DNA of 20,643 bases from assembly GCA_030141605.1 (NCBI GenBank), contig JAQGDQ010000882.1, forward strand, positions 1-20,643, read 5' to 3'. This document shows positions 17,246 through 20,643 of this stretch, piece after piece. This stretch comes from Tubiluchus corallicola. Taxonomy: Eukaryota > Priapulida > Priapulimorpha > Priapulimorphida > Tubiluchidae. The notes beneath the pieces were generated by a model, which saw nothing but the letters and a program-made list of their open reading frames with translations, searched no databases and was not told the origin of the DNA. Position 1 is the stretch's first letter. Each line of letters starts with the position of its first letter. A program made the translations under genes and the position numbers.

Positions 17246-17764
17246 CAGGGGTGTGCAAACTATGGCCCGCAAAGAGATTTGTCAACCTAATGAAAGTGCG
17301 GCCCGCTGAGAGAATTTGTGCGACCCGCGAAGAGATTTGTCAACCTAATGAAAGTGCGGCCCGGGCGATTAATTGAGTGTATCCAGCTGAAGTCCGTGCC
17401 ACGATCCCAAAGATAGTGCGGGTAGTTTTTTCTACTAGATCGGATGCCATTAACCCTTACAAGATGGTTGTAGCTTAATGTCACTGTACTACACAGACTG
17501 TGTGATACACATTACTAATATGCATTGTAATGAAATTACCACTATCTGTCCTGAAAGTAGAAATATGTGGTTTGTAATATAGATTTTAATAACATCTAAA
17601 ATAGTCTCTTGAGTGTAGTAGTAATGATGTACGCAGGTCGGATGCAAAAAAAATCATTATTAGGCCTTGCTGTACTTGGCTCCTTGATCAAACTGCCTGT
17701 GGCCCGCAGGAATTGCGGGAAAGTTTAATGTGGCCCGGCTAGTCAGATAATTTGCACACCCCTG
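17246..17764. mobile_element. hAT-like MITE with CAGGGGTGTGCAAA ends
   Basis: A 519-bp element. The left end CAGGGGTGTGCAAACTATGG and inverted right end CAGGGGTGTGCAAATTATCT share the first 14 bases, with GGCCCGC/GGCCCGG subterminal blocks, a widespread hAT MITE style. An internal 58-bp tandem duplication carries AGAGATTTGTCAACCTAATG (second copy 58 bp on). The flanking 8-mers do not match, so the target duplication is lost or the ends have been rearranged. Confidence 0.75.
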
Positions 17765-18046
17765 GGCTATACACAGTCAAACACCTTTATAAATTTATAC
17801 TGTCTACTTTGGGACTGGAAAAAAGTTGGCGTTACAGTGAGGTAAATTAATATATACGTGTCTACGCAAATATGGACATTTTCTTTAGCCAAATATACGG
17901 GCGTTAAAGCAAAATCCACAATACATTCATGAGTGCAAACCTTTCATTTTTACACACTAGGGTCACCATTTAAATGTATAAACTAATTTAAACGCAAAAC
18001 GTGTTTTAGAAATTAAAACCGTATCAAATTGATTGGTGACATGCTT

Positions 18047-18236
18047 ATCAAAATCGTATTGCAAATTTTTATCGTGTATCAAAATCGTATCGCAAATTGG
18101 TATTGTTTATCGAAGTGGTATTGCAAATTCTTATCGTTTATCCAAATCGTATCGCAATTTTTTGTAAGGTGCTTATCAAAATTGTATCGCAAATTCTTAT
18201 CGTTGAACAAAATTGTATCGCAACTTTAGTATCGAT
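18047..18236. repeat. Degenerate 31-bp tandem repeat, about six copies
   Basis: Units resemble ATCAAAATCGTATTGCAAAT followed by a T-rich stretch and TATCGTTT. Most are 31 bp apart and one is lengthened. They diverge by several bases each, so the array is old. Overlapping open frames here are by-products. Confidence 0.8.
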
Positions 18237-18314
18237 TCCCGTCACTGGACTGATGATAGTCACAACGCAATCTTTTTTTGCATTTGGTCCATTTGAGGCA
18301 GAATCACCCAGCAA

Positions 18315-18833
18315 CAGGGATGAGAATGACAAATTGCAAAAAGCTCTGAAACAGGCCGGGGGGTTGGGGGCCGCGTAGGCCCCCATGGGGGTTCAAGGGG
18401 GGGCAAAGCCCCCTTGCAGTTAGCAACAAATAGCAATTTTGTGACCATAGAGAGCCTCTAAGTTGACTTAAAATATCAGTTACCTTGTTTCATGCATAAT
18501 TTAAAATACCCAACTATCAAGGATACATGATACCTAATTGTCTCAAAAACGCCTAAGTACTGGCCACTCCTATGCAAAAGTATACAAATCTTGACTCAAA
18601 TAACTCCGCACAATTGATTCTACATATTTTTATACATAGAGATATACACGTGGTTACACTGATGTACATGATGTAAACAAAGTAACGGCCTGCCAACTAG
18701 CGGTCAGTTTGTGAAATAATGTACTGGGTCCGTAAAAATTTTCTCAAATCAATTTACGCGATTTACAAAAACGGCACTACTGGTCTTCCAAAAACTCGGA
18801 ATTCCGCGTATTCGCGGAAAACTCTCATCCATG
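18315..18833. mobile_element. Probable hAT-like MITE with a G/C-tract core
   Basis: The left end CAGGGATGAGAAT and inverted right end CATGGATGAGAGT match at 11 of 13. Just inside the right end is a hairpin TTCCGCG-TATT-CGCGGAA (18802-18819). Just inside the left end is a GC-rich foldback block (about 18353-18415) with GGGGGCC/GGCCCCC and GGGGGGGCAAAGCCCCC. The flanking 8-mers CCCAGCAA and TGCTCACA do not match. Confidence 0.5.
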
Positions 18834-19352
18834 TGCTCACATAAACAAGAGGTCAGTCAATCTCTGCATGGGTCAATATTACAACATCTAAATGAACGCC
18901 TTTAATTGGCTTATGTAAAAAGCACTAACTGGAATAAACGCCTTTAATTGCCTTGTGTAAAAAGCATATAGGCATAGCTCAGAGCGCTGTGTGTTAAAAT
19001 CAGCTGTATTTCATACTTGGTAAGCAGATAAAGACTATCATCATCGCTATGCACATATATGGAGATGTAATCTAACACCGACCTATACCATTCCTAATTC
19101 ACTGAGCAGCAAAATTACAGGAACAATTCATAAAGTTATATATAAGCAATTAAATATAAGCTATCGTCTTTAGAAATATTAGGGGAAGGAATTTTAAATA
19201 AGATTTATTATTCAAATATTCATGGAAAATGATTTGAGTGATCGGATATCCGACCCTGGGATATTATTCGTCATCGCTGATCGTGGTAGCCCACAGGTGG
19301 AAGTAGATAAAAAACAAAAGACTGCACAGCAGTTACTGTACCACAGTGTGTG
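18834..19352. other. Non-coding interval
   Basis: No gene. A 26-28 bp stretch (CGCCTTTAATTG-CTT-TGTAAAAAGCA) occurs twice near 18897 and 18941. A D-arm-like ATAGCTCAGAGCGCTG near 18973 lacks the rest of a tRNA. Confidence 0.35.
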
Positions 19353-19356
19353 TTAA

Positions 19357-19952
19357 CCCTTTCACTACAGAAATCGGCACAGTGCCGCCTATGTTTTTCA
19401 TGCAAGGGACGGAACGCAGTAGACTGCACTAAGCGCAGTCACTCAGATCTGTTTATTTCACTGCTACAGCCATGGAAATCATTGTAGAAAAGTTTAGCAT
19501 CCGTGGGATTGGGGTTGCTTCGCAACAAGTAACGCTAACCAGCCAATCAGCGTCTGAAGCCAGGTGCATTCCACAATACTGTACTGTATGGTATGTTCCC
19601 ACGCAAAATCACTCGTAGATCGTTTACAAAACGTATGTTTAGCTGACTGTTTTCCTTCTTATAAAATGAGTGCATATTAGGGATTAGTGTTATTTTGTGA
19701 AAACTGATTTCTAAATATAAGTACATGCTTGTGCGTGCGTGTGTGTGTGAGTGTGCGTGTATGTGTGCATAAAGGCATGTATGTGTGCTCTCATGTGCAG
19801 AAATAAAACAAATAGTTAATATTAGTACGTAATAACAAACAACTATTTGTTTATTTACAAGATTCCGTTTTAGTAACACACCACAAGAAGTTACTGCCAA
19901 GTGTGCAAAAGCCAATGTCGCCCAGTTAAAAAGTAACGACGTAGTGAAAGGG
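19357..19952. mobile_element. piggyBac-like MITE flanked by TTAA
   Basis: TTAA (19353-19356) is followed by CCCTTTCACTAC, and the right side is GTAGTGAAAGGG followed by TTAA (19953-19956). The result is a perfect 12-bp inverted end plus the TTAA target duplication typical of piggyBac superfamily elements. At 596 bp with no transposase frame it is non-autonomous. A TG-rich microsatellite lies inside. Confidence 0.75.
19727..19799. repeat. TG-rich microsatellite
   Basis: An imperfect TG/CG/TATG run (GCGTGTGTGTGTGAGTGTGC and similar) within the piggyBac-like element. It produces a His/Thr-rich minus-strand open frame that I regard as an artefact. Confidence 0.85.
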
Positions 19953-19956
19953 TTAA

Positions 19957-20537
19957 TTGTTGACGCACGAGCACTGCTGAGTTGGAGTGATAAATTTACC
20001 AGCACACAAGTTTCTCTTTAGACTGAACTAAATGCCATCTATTAACTCAAGTTTAAATGAGCTGCACTCGTAAACGACTAAACGCTGAGCTTCTTCATAT
20101 TTCATTTTTACTCATACGTAAACATTCTACAAGGTTTGAATGCATTTTTTCAAAACGTTCCCATACCAAGTTCTAAACTCTTTGGTGCCATAATCATGAC
20201 TAAGTACTTAAGTCCAGTAAACCCGACTGTTAGGGCCAGTGTGAACCTGACTTAATAAATTTTCATTTTGTAGCGAAGGTGGCTCCATCTAGCTAGAAAG
20301 TTTAAAGTGTGGGCACTGACCTAGTTACGTTTTTCATTATGCTGTTCTGTTGAATGAGTGAACATGTGTCTTTAACAAGCTAGCGAAATTTTTCATTAGA
20401 TATGCCGCAATGATGTAAGTTTACTTCTATTAATTTTTATTTTTATTTATTCATTGATTCATTATTCATTACCAATCTAACTAAATTAGCCAATGTCAGT
20501 CACTTTTGCCTTTCTATTTTTTTGTTTCAAATGTTGC
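19957..20537. other. AT-rich non-coding interval
   Basis: No gene or array recognised. A run of TTTATT and TTCATT blocks occurs near 20431-20470. Confidence 0.4.
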
Positions 20538-20539
20538 AG

Positions 20540-20616
20540 AAATAAAGATCAGTGGTTTATATGAAAATTCAACTGAGACTTTTGAAGTTGTTATAAATGC
20601 CTCTCTGAGACACTAA
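20540..20616 (+). CDS. Weak candidate terminal exon of an unidentified gene
   Basis: A long pyrimidine tract ending TTTCAAATGTTGCAG (AG at 20538-20539) precedes an open phase of 24 codons, IKISGLYENSTETF and onward to SLRH, stopping at TAA (20614-20616). The composition looks protein-like, but the stretch is short enough to be chance and no upstream exon is visible. Confidence 0.18.
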
Positions 20617-20643
20617 TACCGACGTCCCAGTGAACTGCCTAGG

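Noticed and set aside
18969-19010. tRNA gene suggested by ATAGCTCAGAGCGCTG
   Set aside because: No acceptor stem, no T-arm B box and no cloverleaf can be drawn.
19547-20005. 152-residue minus-strand frame with a His/Thr-rich stretch
   Set aside because: It spans a TG microsatellite and the end of a piggyBac-like element; the amino-acid bias is from the microsatellite.

Overview
The window looks like AT-rich, repeat-dense nuclear DNA from an animal, probably an invertebrate. The evidence is eukaryote-style splice signals, many short non-autonomous DNA transposons (hAT-, piggyBac- and TA-target types) and minisatellites. I cannot name the species. The recognisable protein-coding content is one family: three paralogous nicotinamide riboside kinase-like genes (NMRK/NRK, uridine-kinase-like P-loop kinases). 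In other organisms these enzymes phosphorylate nicotinamide riboside to NMN in NAD+ salvage.

Layout. Gene 1 (1126-1740, minus) and gene 2 (2904-4121, plus) are head to head, with about 1.16 kb between their start codons. Gene 3 (11786-12787, minus) lies about 7.7 kb further on. Each is read here as a single coding exon with a good 3' splice acceptor just upstream of its start codon, so each probably has a 5'UTR intron. Genes 1 and 2 are most alike. All three keep the P-loop, the substrate Asp, the Arg-rich lid and the WPMY-K motif, but genes 2 and 3 carry long unrelated insertions at the same surface loop before the Walker-B-like strand.

Minisatellites fill much of the rest. A 37-bp array (737-1178) is made from the last codons of gene 1 itself and supplies that gene's present C-terminus and stop codon. 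A 51/52-bp array with a 103-bp dimeric order (about 10788-11775) runs up to the stop codon of gene 3. A 39-bp array of about 32 copies (8086-9335) keeps several reading frames open on both strands and creates false ORFs. There are also a 42-bp triplet (5150-5275), a 31-bp array (18047-18236) and a 341-bp diverged direct duplication (6099-6960).

Mobile elements include a TA-flanked element with inverted ends (14760-15694) whose interior is a tandem array of seven large hairpins, three copies of one hAT-type MITE family (5378, 14340, 15991), further hAT-like elements (13096, 17246, probably 18315 and 13884), and a piggyBac-like TTAA element (19357-19952). From about 13.1 kb to the end the window is almost entirely transposon remnants and plain AT-rich sequence, with one weak candidate terminal exon at the right edge.

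The most notable feature is the kinase cluster: coding sequence has become a satellite in one paralog, and the same loop has been enlarged independently in the other two.
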